From Spirochaeta thermophila DSM 6192 (lineage in GTDB: Bacteria; Spirochaetota; Spirochaetia; Winmispirales; Winmispiraceae), in the NCBI RefSeq assembly GCF_000147075.1, contig NC_014484.1, positions 761,501-825,500 of the forward strand: a DNA stretch of 64,000 bases, read 5' to 3'. Positions 1 to 7,955 of the stretch are shown piece after piece. Each line of letters starts with the position of its first letter. The stretch's first letter is position 1. Under the pieces are notes generated by a model. It did no database searches, was not told where the DNA came from, and was given only the letters and a program-made list of their open reading frames with translations. A program made the position numbers and the translations under genes.

Positions 1-220
1 CGATGTCCCGGCGTTTGGCCTCGGAGTAGGCGTAGAGGAGGGCCCCTATGCCGCTCGAATCGATGTAGGTGAGACCGTCGAGGTCGAATACGATCCTCGC
101 CGGGTGTTCGGGAAACACCTTCTGCAGCATATCCTTTATCCGAGGAGCCTGGTAGAGATCTAACTCCCCGCTCAGGGAGAGGATGAATGAATGCTTCTCC
201 CTGGTTACATCGATATCCAT
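1..220 (-). CDS. STAS-domain anti-sigma factor antagonist (partial)
   Basis: The gene runs off the left edge; the first 73 residues are visible. They carry an N-terminal beta strand pair and the signature DSSGIGALL, whose serine is the residue phosphorylated by anti-sigma kinases in SpoIIAA/RsbV proteins. In the family, the unphosphorylated antagonist binds the anti-sigma factor and frees the sigma factor. The start is ATG at 218-220 on the minus strand, preceded by AAGGGGG. The HATPase kinase at 590-1162 lies upstream on the same strand and is the obvious partner, with a PilZ protein in between. The C-terminus and any following gene are outside the window. Confidence 0.9.
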   Translation of the reverse strand, partial: MDIDVTREKHSFILSLSGELDLYQAPRIKDMLQKVFPEHPARIVFDLDGLTYIDSSGIGALLYAYSEAKRRDI

Positions 221-245
221 TCAGATACCCCCTTTGCTACGCTGC

Positions 246-275
246 ATTATACTGCCTCCCGAGCGAAGCTGCCAG
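246..275 (-). promoter_or_regulatory. Promoter for the STAS gene
   Basis: On the minus strand CTGGCA (271-276 region) is followed after 18 bases by a perfect TATAAT (246-251). The STAS start codon lies about 25 bases downstream. The antagonist can therefore be made independently of the kinase and PilZ genes upstream. Confidence 0.5.
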
Positions 276-279
276 GGGG

Positions 280-630
280 TCATATGGTACGGACGTGATC
301 CCGTATGAACTCCACCAGTTTTTTCAATTTGAGCGATGATTCTATGGGTACCTCTACGAAGCGGAATCCCGCCGTGTAGAAGAAATCCTCGTGGGCGGTC
401 CACCGGACCTCGGCAGTCACTTCAAAAGGAGGGATGCCCGTCTCTTCGAGGGGTATCACCTGGAGGACGTGATGCGCCCCCTCCTCCAGGGGAAGCGGCT
501 TCAGGAACTCGAGTTTACAGCCGAGGACAGAGATGTCCCTCACATAGGCGGGGGTCTCCTCGTCCTCGATGAGGGCCTTGGCGTAGAGATTATCGCGAGG
601 TACTTTCCGCTTCTCTTCTCTCTGCTCCAT
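280..630 (-). CDS. PilZ domain protein, probable c-di-GMP receptor
   Basis: A 116-residue single-domain protein. The N-terminal arginine motif is present twice in overlapping form (R4xxxR8 and R8xxxR12), and DxSxxG follows at D32-S34-G37; together these are the c-di-GMP binding signature of PilZ domains. The rest is a compact beta barrel (strands near 42-85) and a C-terminal helix. There is no other output domain, so it should act through a protein partner. The start has an upstream TAGGAG and overlaps the kinase gene by 41 bases, so the two are translationally coupled. The partner is inferred to be the anti-sigma kinase or the STAS protein. Confidence 0.85.
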   Translation of the reverse strand: MEQREEKRKVPRDNLYAKALIEDEETPAYVRDISVLGCKLEFLKPLPLEEGAHHVLQVIPLEETGIPPFEVTAEVRWTAHEDFFYTAGFRFVEVPIESSLKLKKLVEFIRDHVRTI

Positions 631-1162
631 GAGGGGCTCCTATAGCGATGCTTCCCCGGATGAGGGTCCCGTGTTTCTCCTGAGCATCCCAGGGCACTTC
701 GTTCCCGCTGCCGTCGAAGAAGTGGATTTCCAGTCTGTCGAAGACCTTCTTTGCGATATAGAGGCCCAGGCCGAAATGTCGGTTGCCGTTCGCCTCCCGG
801 TAGGCCTGGAAGGCCTTGCTCTCGATGTCGATCCTGTCCACCGGTAGATCGATGTCGTAGGGAAGGGTGGAGGGATCGAAGCCTCCTGCCTCGTCCCGTA
901 CCTCTGCGGTGAAGGAGCCGTCCTTGAAGGCGAGGGTCACGTACACAGGTGCAGGGTCGACCTTCTTCGAGAGCGCCCTGAGGGAGTTGCTCACAAGCTC
1001 GAGTACGGCGTAGATGATGGTCTGAGAGGCGTGCGGGAGTCCGACTATCTCCACTTTCCTGAGGAGGGAGAAGACTTCCGTGACCGTGGCCCCCGGATGA
1101 ATCGTGAGTCGGATCCGGGAGAGTTTTTTCTCGCCAATCCGCAGATAGTGTGGCATAATCAT
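590..1162 (-). CDS. HATPase anti-sigma-type serine kinase
   Basis: A 190-residue GHKL ATPase without histidine-kinase dimerisation or membrane segments. Visible boxes are the N-box ELVSNSLRA near residue 56, the G1 box DEAGGFDP near 92 and the G2 box FGLGLYIAKK near 130. This matches the anti-sigma kinase class (SpoIIAB/RsbW-like) that phosphorylates STAS partners, although the insert between the G1 and G2 boxes is longer than in RsbW. The ATG at 1162 has no Shine-Dalgarno sequence, and a promoter ends 5 bases upstream of it. A second ATG lies 6 bases in. It is the first gene of the kinase-PilZ-STAS set. Confidence 0.8.
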   Translation of the reverse strand: MIMPHYLRIGEKKLSRIRLTIHPGATVTEVFSLLRKVEIVGLPHASQTIIYAVLELVSNSLRALSKKVDPAPVYVTLAFKDGSFTAEVRDEAGGFDPSTLPYDIDLPVDRIDIESKAFQAYREANGNRHFGLGLYIAKKVFDRLEIHFFDGSGNEVPWDAQEKHGTLIRGSIAIGAPHGAERREAESTSR

Positions 1163-1167
1163 CTATA

Positions 1168-1196
1168 AGGATAACCGATTCTGCCGAGAAATGCAA
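1168..1196 (-). promoter_or_regulatory. Promoter placing the start at the kinase ATG
   Basis: On the minus strand TTGCAT (1191-1196), 17 bases, TATCCT (1168-1173), then five bases to the ATG at 1162. With normal start-site spacing the transcript would begin at or next to the initiation codon. Confidence 0.45.
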
Positions 1197-1209
1197 ATAG
1201 GGGGAGGAT

Positions 1210-3990
1210 GTGTTTCTCAACATCTATCTCTACCATGGGAAGATGGCCCGACGGATCGGGCGGAGGCCGGTGTTGGAGTTCTATGACGAGCTTCGCAGGC
1301 GGCTTGTGGAGGTATGGCCGGGTTGCGAGTTCGTGGAGCACGGTGACCTGTGGCGCCTCTCCCTCCCCCCCCAGCACTCGAGGGAGGACGTGCTCGCGCT
1401 TCTCTCCTCGCTTTTCGCTCTCAAGGAGTTCGTGGAGGACCGTTCACACCTCCATCACGGAGTCGCCTTTCTCCTCGAGGATGGCGGATCCGGAAGCGGC
1501 CGGACGCACGAGGAGATCCCCCTCGGAGGCGGCTGCCTCTGGAGCACGGAGGGGGTCTACCGTCTCCTCGTCCGACATGTACGGGCGAAACGGGAGGAGG
1601 ACCTGTGGCTCCTCACGGAACTGAGGGGCTATACCCCTTCCTCGGTCGAGTTCCCGTTCTCCCGGATGCCTCTTTCCCGGGGACAGTGCAGGGCCCTCGG
1701 CCGCTGCCTGCACATACTACGCCGGGGGGGCGTCTGCCACCTTAGGGCGCATCCGGCGGATCTCCTCGACTGGACCCTTGTCTGGCGTCTCGAGCGGAGA
1801 GGGTGGACCGTCCTGCCGCAGTCCTTCCACTCAGGACGCATGCTCACCGCGGAATCCCTTCTCTCGGGTCTCCTCCGTCTCCTCATCTCCCGCGTGGAGG
1901 AGGGTGACCTCCCGAAAGGGTATGTAGGGGAGATGCTTCGAAGGGTCCGCTATGAAGACATCCTCGTCGACATCCCGCTCCGTGCACTCTACCATGCATG
2001 CACGCATCTCATGGATCTCCTCCGGCGCAGAGGACGGAAGGTGGTCGTGCTGGTCGCCTCGGAAGGGGGAGAAGAGGAGGAGCCCATCCTCGTGCGCCTC
2101 CTCGAGTGGAGCAGGGAGAGGGGGATCGGCTGGGTGTGGGTCTCATCCACCTCCCCTCCCGCGTGGCTGAAGGACAGAACGGTTTCCGTGGTGGCGCCTG
2201 GCCTCACCCCCCGGGACAGAGAGAGGTTCTTCCGGGAGAGAGGAGTCGATCCCCTCCGAGGAGCAGGAAGGTGGCACCGATTCGAACTCTACGCCCGGAA
2301 CCTCGTGCGGGAGGACGAGGGCACTGGTCCCCTGGAAAGCTTCCTCATGGGACTCTCTCCGAAGGAGAGGAGACTCCTGTTGCTCCATGAGCTGTGTTTC
2401 CCCGTGCTGGGAGAGGAACGCATCAAGGACTGGGCCTCGAGATGGGATATCACGCCGCTCGAGGTGGAAGAGATGAGGAGCTGGCTGCAGGAGTATGGGG
2501 TGCTCTATCCGGGATCTCCTTCCTCCCCTCGGTATGCAGGAGTTTCCTCCTCCGGCGACGAGGTGCGGGAGATGGTCGCGCACCTCTCGATGGAACTCAG
2601 AAGGCTGGGGCATTCCGTCCCCTGGTTCTGGTTTCCCCATCTCCAGGGGGAGGAGCGGGATTCCTTCGTCTGGAACCTGTATCGGGGGTGGCTCCGGGGC
2701 GATAGCATGGTGAGGGATGCGAGAGAGGGAGGGCCCCTCTCCACACGGCTCCGAGAGGAGGAACGACGTGGGCTCCTCCTCCTTTCGAGGATGATGTATG
2801 CGCTCGAGGAAGAGGAGAGGGGGGAAGGGGACAGGGTGGTGACGTTGTACGAAAAGGAGACACCGTTCTCCTCGCCTTTCAGAGAGTTCCTCGATCTCCA
2901 CGTGGTGCGGTATCTCCGGGGAACCGATCCTCCCCGAGCCCTCTCCCTTGTGAAGGACCTCATCTTCCGGCTCCAGAACGGTCGTCCTTCCTCGTTCCTC
3001 AGGATCGTCGCCTATCTCGAGCTCACCCTCGCCATCGCTGCGAGAGGCACCCTCAGGGATGCGGAGGAGTATCTCCACCTCGCGGTGCACCTCGGAGAGA
3101 AGGATCAGGCCACCGGGCTCCTGGCGTCGCTCGTGGAATCCACCCTGTGGTGGCTCGAGGGGAGCTATACCAGGACGCTCCTCTCCCTCACCACGGCCCT
3201 GGACGGTGCGGTGGGGATCGACCTGCCCGAGGTGAGGGCCGCCCTCGGATTCGTGCTCGGCCGGACCCACGTGGAGTTCGGTGAGTACGAGAAGGCCCTC
3301 GAGGTCTTCGACGCTACGCACGGATATTTCCAGTCCGTGCTCTCTTCAAGGGCCCTGCGGGTATTCAAGAAGTGGAAGGCCCGTTGTCTCTTCTTCCTCG
3401 ACCGGTCGGAAGAGGCGGACCGCATCCTTCGGGAACTCCCTGAAGACGAGGAGGCGAGGTTGTTCCGTATAGAGGCCGCGGCCCGCGCAGGGGACACGGG
3501 AAGGATCATGGAACTCCTCTCCCTTCCGCCCGAGGATGTGAGGAAGTATCCGGAGGTAAAGGAGGACCTGCTTCCGTGGTGGTACACGGGCTTCGGGCTC
3601 ATAGAAGAGCGGGTCTTCTATCAGCAGCCGAGGGAACGAGTCCCCAGGATGCTCACCCGGGTCCTGGAGCTCTACGCCCGGGGCATGGAGGGGGACATGT
3701 CCGCGGTGGAAGCCTTCTCGGAGATCATCCGCCACGCCCATCTTCGCAAGGGCGATCCCTATACCCATCTCTACCACCTCTGGTACGGCGAGATCCTCCT
3801 CGACCTCGAGAGGAGGGGACTCTCCTATCAACAGGATCATCCCCTCACCATCCTTGGGAAAGGGGTGAAGCTCCTCCAGGTGAGGGCGAGCAGGATAGAG
3901 AACGCCACCCAGAAGCGGCACTACCTCTACAGGAACTACTGGAACGGAAGGCTCATGGAACTCGCGCGCCGCCACAAGCTCGTCTATTGA
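1210..3990 (+). CDS. Large protein, degenerate STAND/TPR regulator-like
   Basis: A 926-residue protein I cannot assign to a named family. It begins with about 120 residues of alpha/beta sequence. Near residues 270-320 a segment beginning KVVVLVASEGGEEEEP resembles the Walker B/sensor region of STAND ATPases, but no GxxxxGK[ST] P-loop is visible. A winged-helix-like stretch starting LSPKERRLLLLHELC lies near 388-440. The second half is all-helical with TPR-like repeats (for example near 690-760). No signal peptide or membrane span is seen. The start may be GTG 1210, where GGGGAGG is only two bases upstream, or ATG 1243. It is divergent from the kinase gene. Its function is unknown; a TPR scaffold or signalling role is a guess. 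Confidence 0.6.
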   Translation: MFLNIYLYHGKMARRIGRRPVLEFYDELRRRLVEVWPGCEFVEHGDLWRLSLPPQHSREDVLALLSSLFALKEFVEDRSHLHHGVAFLLEDGGSGSGRTHEEIPLGGGCLWSTEGVYRLLVRHVRAKREEDLWLLTELRGYTPSSVEFPFSRMPLSRGQCRALGRCLHILRRGGVCHLRAHPADLLDWTLVWRLERRGWTVLPQSFHSGRMLTAESLLSGLLRLLISRVEEGDLPKGYVGEMLRRVRYEDILVDIPLRALYHACTHLMDLLRRRGRKVVVLVASEGGEEEEPILVRLLEWSRERGIGWVWVSSTSPPAWLKDRTVSVVAPGLTPRDRERFFRERGVDPLRGAGRWHRFELYARNLVREDEGTGPLESFLMGLSPKERRLLLLHELCFPVLGEERIKDWASRWDITPLEVEEMRSWLQEYGVLYPGSPSSPRYAGVSSSGDEVREMVAHLSMELRRLGHSVPWFWFPHLQGEERDSFVWNLYRGWLRGDSMVRDAREGGPLSTRLREEERRGLLLLSRMMYALEEEERGEGDRVVTLYEKETPFSSPFREFLDLHVVRYLRGTDPPRALSLVKDLIFRLQNGRPSSFLRIVAYLELTLAIAARGTLRDAEEYLHLAVHLGEKDQATGLLASLVESTLWWLEGSYTRTLLSLTTALDGAVGIDLPEVRAALGFVLGRTHVEFGEYEKALEVFDATHGYFQSVLSSRALRVFKKWKARCLFFLDRSEEADRILRELPEDEEARLFRIEAAARAGDTGRIMELLSLPPEDVRKYPEVKEDLLPWWYTGFGLIEERVFYQQPRERVPRMLTRVLELYARGMEGDMSAVEAFSEIIRHAHLRKGDPYTHLYHLWYGEILLDLERRGLSYQQDHPLTILGKGVKLLQVRASRIENATQKRHYLYRNYWNGRLMELARRHKLVY

Positions 3991-4016
3991 CAGGGGCTTC
4001 CGGCCTTTGCTATAGT
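3987..4016 (+). promoter_or_regulatory. tRNA-Met promoter
   Basis: Perfect TTGACA at 3987-3992, an 18-base spacer, and TATAGT at 4011-4016. The -35 box overlaps the stop codon of the preceding gene. The predicted start near 4023 is a few bases before the mature tRNA end. Confidence 0.8.
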
Positions 4017-4027
4017 TTCCCACACAT

Positions 4028-4100
4028 GGTGGCGTAGCTCAGTTGGTAGAGCAAGCGGCTCATATCCGCTGGGTCAGGGGTTCGAGTCCCTTCGCCACTA
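4028..4100 (+). tRNA. tRNA-Met (anticodon CAT)
   Basis: A full cloverleaf of 73 bases. The acceptor GGTGGCG pairs with CGCCACT (one G-T), discriminator A. D arm GCTC/GAGC; anticodon stem AGCGG/CCGCT with loop CTCATAT, giving CAT; T arm AGGGG/CCCTT with TTCGAGT. The first acceptor pair is G-T and the D loop is of elongator type. A tRNA-Ile whose C34 is modified cannot be fully excluded from sequence alone. CCA is not encoded. Confidence 0.93.
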
Positions 4101-4106
4101 TACGAG

Positions 4107-4136
4107 GCGGCCAGAGAAGAGGCCGCTTTTTTCTTT
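4107..4136 (+). terminator. Terminator after tRNA-Met
   Basis: Perfect stem GCGGCC/GGCCGC with an 8-base loop, followed by TTTTTTCTTTT. It ends at the stop codon of the convergent nrdG gene. Confidence 0.88.
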
Positions 4137-4858
4137 TACAGGGGATCGTCCTCGTGAGGGGTGTGGAACCGGAGGGAACAACGGATGCCCCTCTCTTCGC
4201 AGAGATGCTTCCACTCCTCAAGTTCCTTCGGCGGGTACGGCGCAACCCCCCTATAGGCGGGATCGAGGGTCACCGAGGGCCTGAAACCTGCCACCACCAC
4301 GTGGTCGATCCCCTCCGGCAGGTCCTCCAGCATCCGGGAAAAGACCTCCCTGTCCACGATGGGGGGGCAGGCGGTCACCCGTACCTCATGGGGAATCCCC
4401 TGCTGCGCCACGAGCCCGAGCGACTCCTTCACCTTCTCTCCACCGGTCGTGTCGCCTCCCACCCTGTGGTAGAGATCGGGCGCGGTCTTGAAGTCCACCG
4501 CAACGTAGTCGAGAAGGGGAAGCACCTCCTCGAGCCGTTGAGGAAGGGTCCCGTTCGTGTCGAGCTTGCAGGCGTACCCCATCCCCCGCACCTCCTCGAT
4601 GAGGGAGGGGAGGAACCCCTTGAGCAGCGGCTCCCCCCCGGTGAAGACCACGCCCTTGAGTATCCCGCGTCTCCGTGTGAGGAATGCGCGGATCTCCTCC
4701 CACGGGAGGAAGTCCTCGGGGTCTCCCTCTACCAATTCGGGATTGTGGCAGTAGGGGCACCTGAGGTTACACCCCCCCGTGAAGAGGACCGCGCTGAGCA
4801 TGCCAGGAAAGTCGATGAGGCTCGTCTTCACGAGCCCCAGTCTGATCGCCTTGCTCAT
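4136..4858 (-). CDS. nrdG: Anaerobic RNR activase, radical SAM
   Basis: A 240-residue radical SAM protein. The cluster motif CNLRCPYC near residues 30-37 binds the 4Fe-4S cluster that cleaves S-adenosylmethionine; GGEPLL near 75 is the SAM-contacting glycine motif. In the family (the longer activase type sometimes called NrdG2) the enzyme places the glycyl radical on the class III reductase. It is the last gene of the nrdR-nrdD-radical/Grx-nrdG operon. Its ATG overlaps the stop of the glutaredoxin-fused gene in an ATGA, consistent with the two products working together. In this genome its substrate should be the separate radical-domain protein (inference). Confidence 0.9.
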   Translation of the reverse strand: MSKAIRLGLVKTSLIDFPGMLSAVLFTGGCNLRCPYCHNPELVEGDPEDFLPWEEIRAFLTRRRGILKGVVFTGGEPLLKGFLPSLIEEVRGMGYACKLDTNGTLPQRLEEVLPLLDYVAVDFKTAPDLYHRVGGDTTGGEKVKESLGLVAQQGIPHEVRVTACPPIVDREVFSRMLEDLPEGIDHVVVAGFRPSVTLDPAYRGVAPYPPKELEEWKHLCEERGIRCSLRFHTPHEDDPL

Positions 4859-5334
4859 GCCACGGCAGCCGCGCCCTTGAGGAGATCCTTGAGCTCCTCA
4901 GGCGAGGTGGTACGGCCCACCTCCTTCCCCTTGCCGTCGAGGAGGAGCACCGTGGGAGTGCCGAGCACGCCGTATCGCTCCGCGAGGCTTTGTCCCTCGG
5001 CCGTGTCCACGTCTACGGCCCGGTAGGAGATCCCCGCCTCCTCGAGGGCCTGCCTCATGGCAGGACAGTAGGGGCACGCCTTCCGGTAGAAGTAGAGGAT
5101 CTCGTCGGCTTCCCTCCGCTCCCGCGTCCTGAAGGTGTCGAAGGACAGCCCCACTTCGAAGGTCTTCCTGTGACGGTACTCTTCCTTCTTGCCTTTGTTC
5201 CAGTTCTTGAGCGAGCGGTAGTAGCCGACGATCCGGGTGTAGATCTCGGTCTCCCTTCCTTTCACCTCGGCCAGCCTGGCCTTGAGGGATTCGATCTCCC
5301 GATCGATCTCTGCAAGTCGTGCGCTCACGTCCAT
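4855..5334 (-). CDS. Glycyl-radical tail of class III RNR fused to glutaredoxin
   Basis: A 159-residue two-part protein. Residues 1-35 form a charged helix. Residues 34-59 (RIVGYY, then NKGKKEE and RKTF) match the C-terminal glycyl-radical segment of NrdD enzymes, with G37 the likely radical site. Residues 78-155 form a glutaredoxin/NrdH-like domain with the redox pair C87-P-Y-C90 and a cis-proline at GTP127. AGGAGG lies six bases before ATG 5334, so this is a true separate gene and not a tail lost to a sequencing frameshift. It follows nrdD, which stops without a radical motif. The fused redoxin could reduce the active-site disulphide after turnover (inference). Confidence 0.8.
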   Translation of the reverse strand: MDVSARLAEIDREIESLKARLAEVKGRETEIYTRIVGYYRSLKNWNKGKKEEYRHRKTFEVGLSFDTFRTRERREADEILYFYRKACPYCPAMRQALEEAGISYRAVDVDTAEGQSLAERYGVLGTPTVLLLDGKGKEVGRTTSPEELKDLLKGAAAVA

Positions 5335-5355
5335 ACGTTCCTCCTATGGGTGCAT

Positions 5356-7425
5356 TTACAGTGCGGCCTGGAGCCGTCCCTTTTCCTGTTCCAGTTCCTG
5401 GATCCTGGCGAGGATGCGCTCCCGCTCCTCGCGTTCGCAGTGCGGGCAGTAGCGGACCTCCCCCTTCAGGTACCCGTGCACCGGACACACCGAGAAGGTG
5501 GGGGTGATGGTGAAGTAGGGGATGCGGTAGGTTCCTGCGATGGCCTTCACCAGGTCGCGCACCACCCGCCAGTCGTCGATGGCCTCGCCCACGAAGGCGT
5601 GGAACACCGTACCCCCGGTGTACTGGATCTGGAGCTCCTCCTGGAGGTCGAGGGCGTCGAAGATGTCTGCCGTGTAGTCCACCGGGAGCTGGGTGGAGTT
5701 GGTGTAGTACGGTTCCTCCTCCCCTGCGGTGATGATGTCGGGGTAGTGCTCCTTATCGTGCCGGGCGAGGCGGTAGCTCGTGCTCTCGGCCGGGGTGGCC
5801 TCCAGGTTGAACAGGTCGCCGGTGTCCTCCTGGTAGTCCTGGAGCCTGCGGCGCATGTGCTGGAGCACCTCGAGGGCGAAGGCCCTCCCCTCGGGCGTGG
5901 TGATGTCCTTGCCCATGAAGTTGAGCAGGCACTCGTTCATGCCCACGAGCCCTATGGTGGAGAAGTGGTTGTTGAAGTGCTTGAGGTAGCGTTTGGTGTA
6001 GGGGAAGAGTCCCGCCTCCAGGAGCCGGGTGATGACCTTGCGCTTGATGGTGAGCGATTCGGCGGCGAGGTCCATGAGGTGGTTGAGCCGTCTGAAGAAC
6101 TCGGTCCGCGAGTCCGAGAGATACCCGATGCGGGGGAGGTTGATGGTCACCACCCCGATGGACCCGGTGAACTCGTCGGAGCCGAAGAGCCCGCCGCCCC
6201 GCTTCCTCAGCTCCCGCTTGTCGAGCTGGAGCCTGCAGCACATGGACCGCACGTCTCCTGGCTTGAGGTCGGAGTTGATGAAGTTCTGGAAATAGGGCGT
6301 CCCGTACTTGCCCGTCATATCGAAGAGCAGGGCGGCGTTCTCGCTGTCCCAGTCGAAGTCCCGCGTGATGTTGTAGGTGGGAATGGGATAGGCGAACCCC
6401 CTGCCGTTGGCGTCTCCCTCGAGCATCACCTCGAGGAAGGCCCGGTTGATCATGTCCATCTCCTCCTGGCACTCGCCGTAGGTGAAATCCTGGGGCTTCC
6501 CCCCCACGATCGCGGGCATGTCCTTGAGGTCCTCCGGTACCACCCAGTCCAGGGTGATGTTGGTGAACGGCGCCTGGCTGCCCCACCGAGAGGGCGTGTT
6601 CACGCCGAAGACGAAGCTCTGGACCGCCTGTTTCACCTCCTCGTAGCCGAGCCTGTCCACCTTCACGAAGGGGGCCAGATAGGTGTCGAAGCTCGAGAAG
6701 GCCTGCGCCCCGGCCCACTCGTTCTGCATGATCCCGAGGAAGTTGACGATCTGCTGTACCAGGGTGAAGAGGTGCTTCGCCGGCTTGGAGGAGACCTTTC
6801 CCTCGACACCACCGAGCCCCTCCTCGATGAGCTGCCTGAGCGACCACCCCGCACAGTAGCCGGAGAACATGGAGAGGTCGTGGATGTGGAAGTCTCCGTT
6901 GATGTGCGCCTCTGCGATCTCGGGAGGATAGACCTTCTTGAGCCAGTAATTGGCCGTGATACTCCCCGAGTTGTGAAGGATGAGCCCACCGAGGGAGTAG
7001 TTCACGTTCGCATTCTCGTTGACCCGCCAGTCGCTCTGGGAGAGGTAGCCGTCCATGATGGCGGAGATGTCGAGCATGAGCTTGCGGGTATCCCGCATGA
7101 TACTGTGCTGGGCCCGGTAGAGGATGTAGGCCTTAGCGAGGTCCACCTGGCGCTCCTCGATGAGCACGGTCTCGACCAGGTCCTGTATCTCCTCGATGGC
7201 CGGGGCCGAGTTGGGGTGCCGATCCCTCATGAGCGCGCGAAGCTTCTCCTCTACCAGATCGGTGAGGTGCTCGGCGAGGGGTTTGTCCTTCTCCCCCCTC
7301 ACGCTCTCAATGGCCTTGAGCACGGCACGCGTGATACGCGACCTATCGTAGAATTCGATCTGTCCGTCCCGTTTCACCACATACTTTGCCGGCGCTTCCC
7401 GCCGGGACGACACCTCATGTTCCAT
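5356..7425 (-). CDS. nrdD: Class III (anaerobic) ribonucleotide reductase, main chain
   Basis: A 689-residue protein. An N-terminal ATP-cone (about 12-105, beginning YVVKRDGQIEFYDRSR) is followed by the ten-stranded barrel typical of NrdD, with conserved stretches such as GDFHIHDLSMFSGYCAGW near 180 and WAGAQAFSSFDTYLAPF near 240. A zinc site (CPVHGYLKGEVRYCPHC) lies near 647-663. In ordinary NrdD the glycyl-radical loop follows the zinc site; here the chain ends about 26 residues later in a helix, and the radical loop is encoded by the next gene. It converts ribonucleotides to deoxyribonucleotides without oxygen. The upstream sequence AAGGAGGAG is a strong ribosome site. Confidence 0.92.
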   Translation of the reverse strand: MEHEVSSRREAPAKYVVKRDGQIEFYDRSRITRAVLKAIESVRGEKDKPLAEHLTDLVEEKLRALMRDRHPNSAPAIEEIQDLVETVLIEERQVDLAKAYILYRAQHSIMRDTRKLMLDISAIMDGYLSQSDWRVNENANVNYSLGGLILHNSGSITANYWLKKVYPPEIAEAHINGDFHIHDLSMFSGYCAGWSLRQLIEEGLGGVEGKVSSKPAKHLFTLVQQIVNFLGIMQNEWAGAQAFSSFDTYLAPFVKVDRLGYEEVKQAVQSFVFGVNTPSRWGSQAPFTNITLDWVVPEDLKDMPAIVGGKPQDFTYGECQEEMDMINRAFLEVMLEGDANGRGFAYPIPTYNITRDFDWDSENAALLFDMTGKYGTPYFQNFINSDLKPGDVRSMCCRLQLDKRELRKRGGGLFGSDEFTGSIGVVTINLPRIGYLSDSRTEFFRRLNHLMDLAAESLTIKRKVITRLLEAGLFPYTKRYLKHFNNHFSTIGLVGMNECLLNFMGKDITTPEGRAFALEVLQHMRRRLQDYQEDTGDLFNLEATPAESTSYRLARHDKEHYPDIITAGEEEPYYTNSTQLPVDYTADIFDALDLQEELQIQYTGGTVFHAFVGEAIDDWRVVRDLVKAIAGTYRIPYFTITPTFSVCPVHGYLKGEVRYCPHCEREERERILARIQELEQEKGRLQAAL

Positions 7426-7438
7426 GTCGTTCTCCTCC

Positions 7439-7912
7439 TTAGCGTGTCACGTTGTTGGTTTTCTGGATGTGTCCTATCTCCTCCAGGAACGCCTTGAGGT
7501 CCCTGAAGTTCTTGTACACGGAGGCGAACCTGATGTAGGCAACGAAATCGAGTCCCCTCAGCTCCTCGAGCACCATGTCCCCCAGGACCGAGGTGGGGAT
7601 CTCCCGCGCCACAGGATCGTAGAGCGCGGCGCGCTCCTCGATGCGGTTCACCATCTCCTCGATCGTCTTGCCCGAGACGGGGAGCTTCTCCACCGCCCTC
7701 AGGATGCCCTTCTCGATCTTGGTACGCTCGAAGGGCTCCCTCCTCCCCGACTTCTTGATGACCATGAGGGGTTTCTCCTCGATCCGTTCGTACGAGGTGA
7801 AGCGATATCCGCACGCGAGGCACTGCCGTCTCCTCCGGATGCTCTCCCCGCCTGCGAGGGTGCGCGTCTCGATCACCTTGTCGTCGGTGCTCCCGCAGTG
7901 AGGACATTTCAT
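7439..7912 (-). CDS. nrdR: Transcriptional repressor NrdR
   Basis: A 157-residue protein starting at ATG 7912, preceded by GGAGGGGG. This start gives the canonical N-terminus MKCPHCGS; in-frame codons further upstream were rejected because they lie within the promoter and operator. The zinc ribbon is C3xxC6 and C31xxC34, followed by an ATP-cone (about 46-136) that senses ATP/dATP in the family. It should repress its own operon (nrdR, nrdD, the glutaredoxin-fused tail, nrdG) through the palindrome at 7962-7981, which lies in its promoter. Confidence 0.95.
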   Translation of the reverse strand: MKCPHCGSTDDKVIETRTLAGGESIRRRRQCLACGYRFTSYERIEEKPLMVIKKSGRREPFERTKIEKGILRAVEKLPVSGKTIEEMVNRIEERAALYDPVAREIPTSVLGDMVLEELRGLDFVAYIRFASVYKNFRDLKAFLEEIGHIQKTNNVTR

Positions 7913-7924
7913 GGTCCGCCCCCT

Positions 7925-7938
7925 CCCACATATAGGGT
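7925..7938. promoter_or_regulatory. Possible second, degenerate NrdR box
   Basis: CCCACATATAGGGT has dyad symmetry around ATAT and lies between the promoter and the nrdR ribosome site. NrdR boxes normally come in pairs. This one is centred 40 bases from the strong box, longer than the usual three turns, so the assignment is weak. Confidence 0.3.
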
Positions 7939-7955
7939 CTTTACATGATGATTGC

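Noticed and set aside
4043-7497. Long plus-strand open frames across the nrd operon
   Set aside because: They mirror nrdG, the radical/Grx gene and nrdD on the other strand, have no domain logic and follow from GC-rich codon use.
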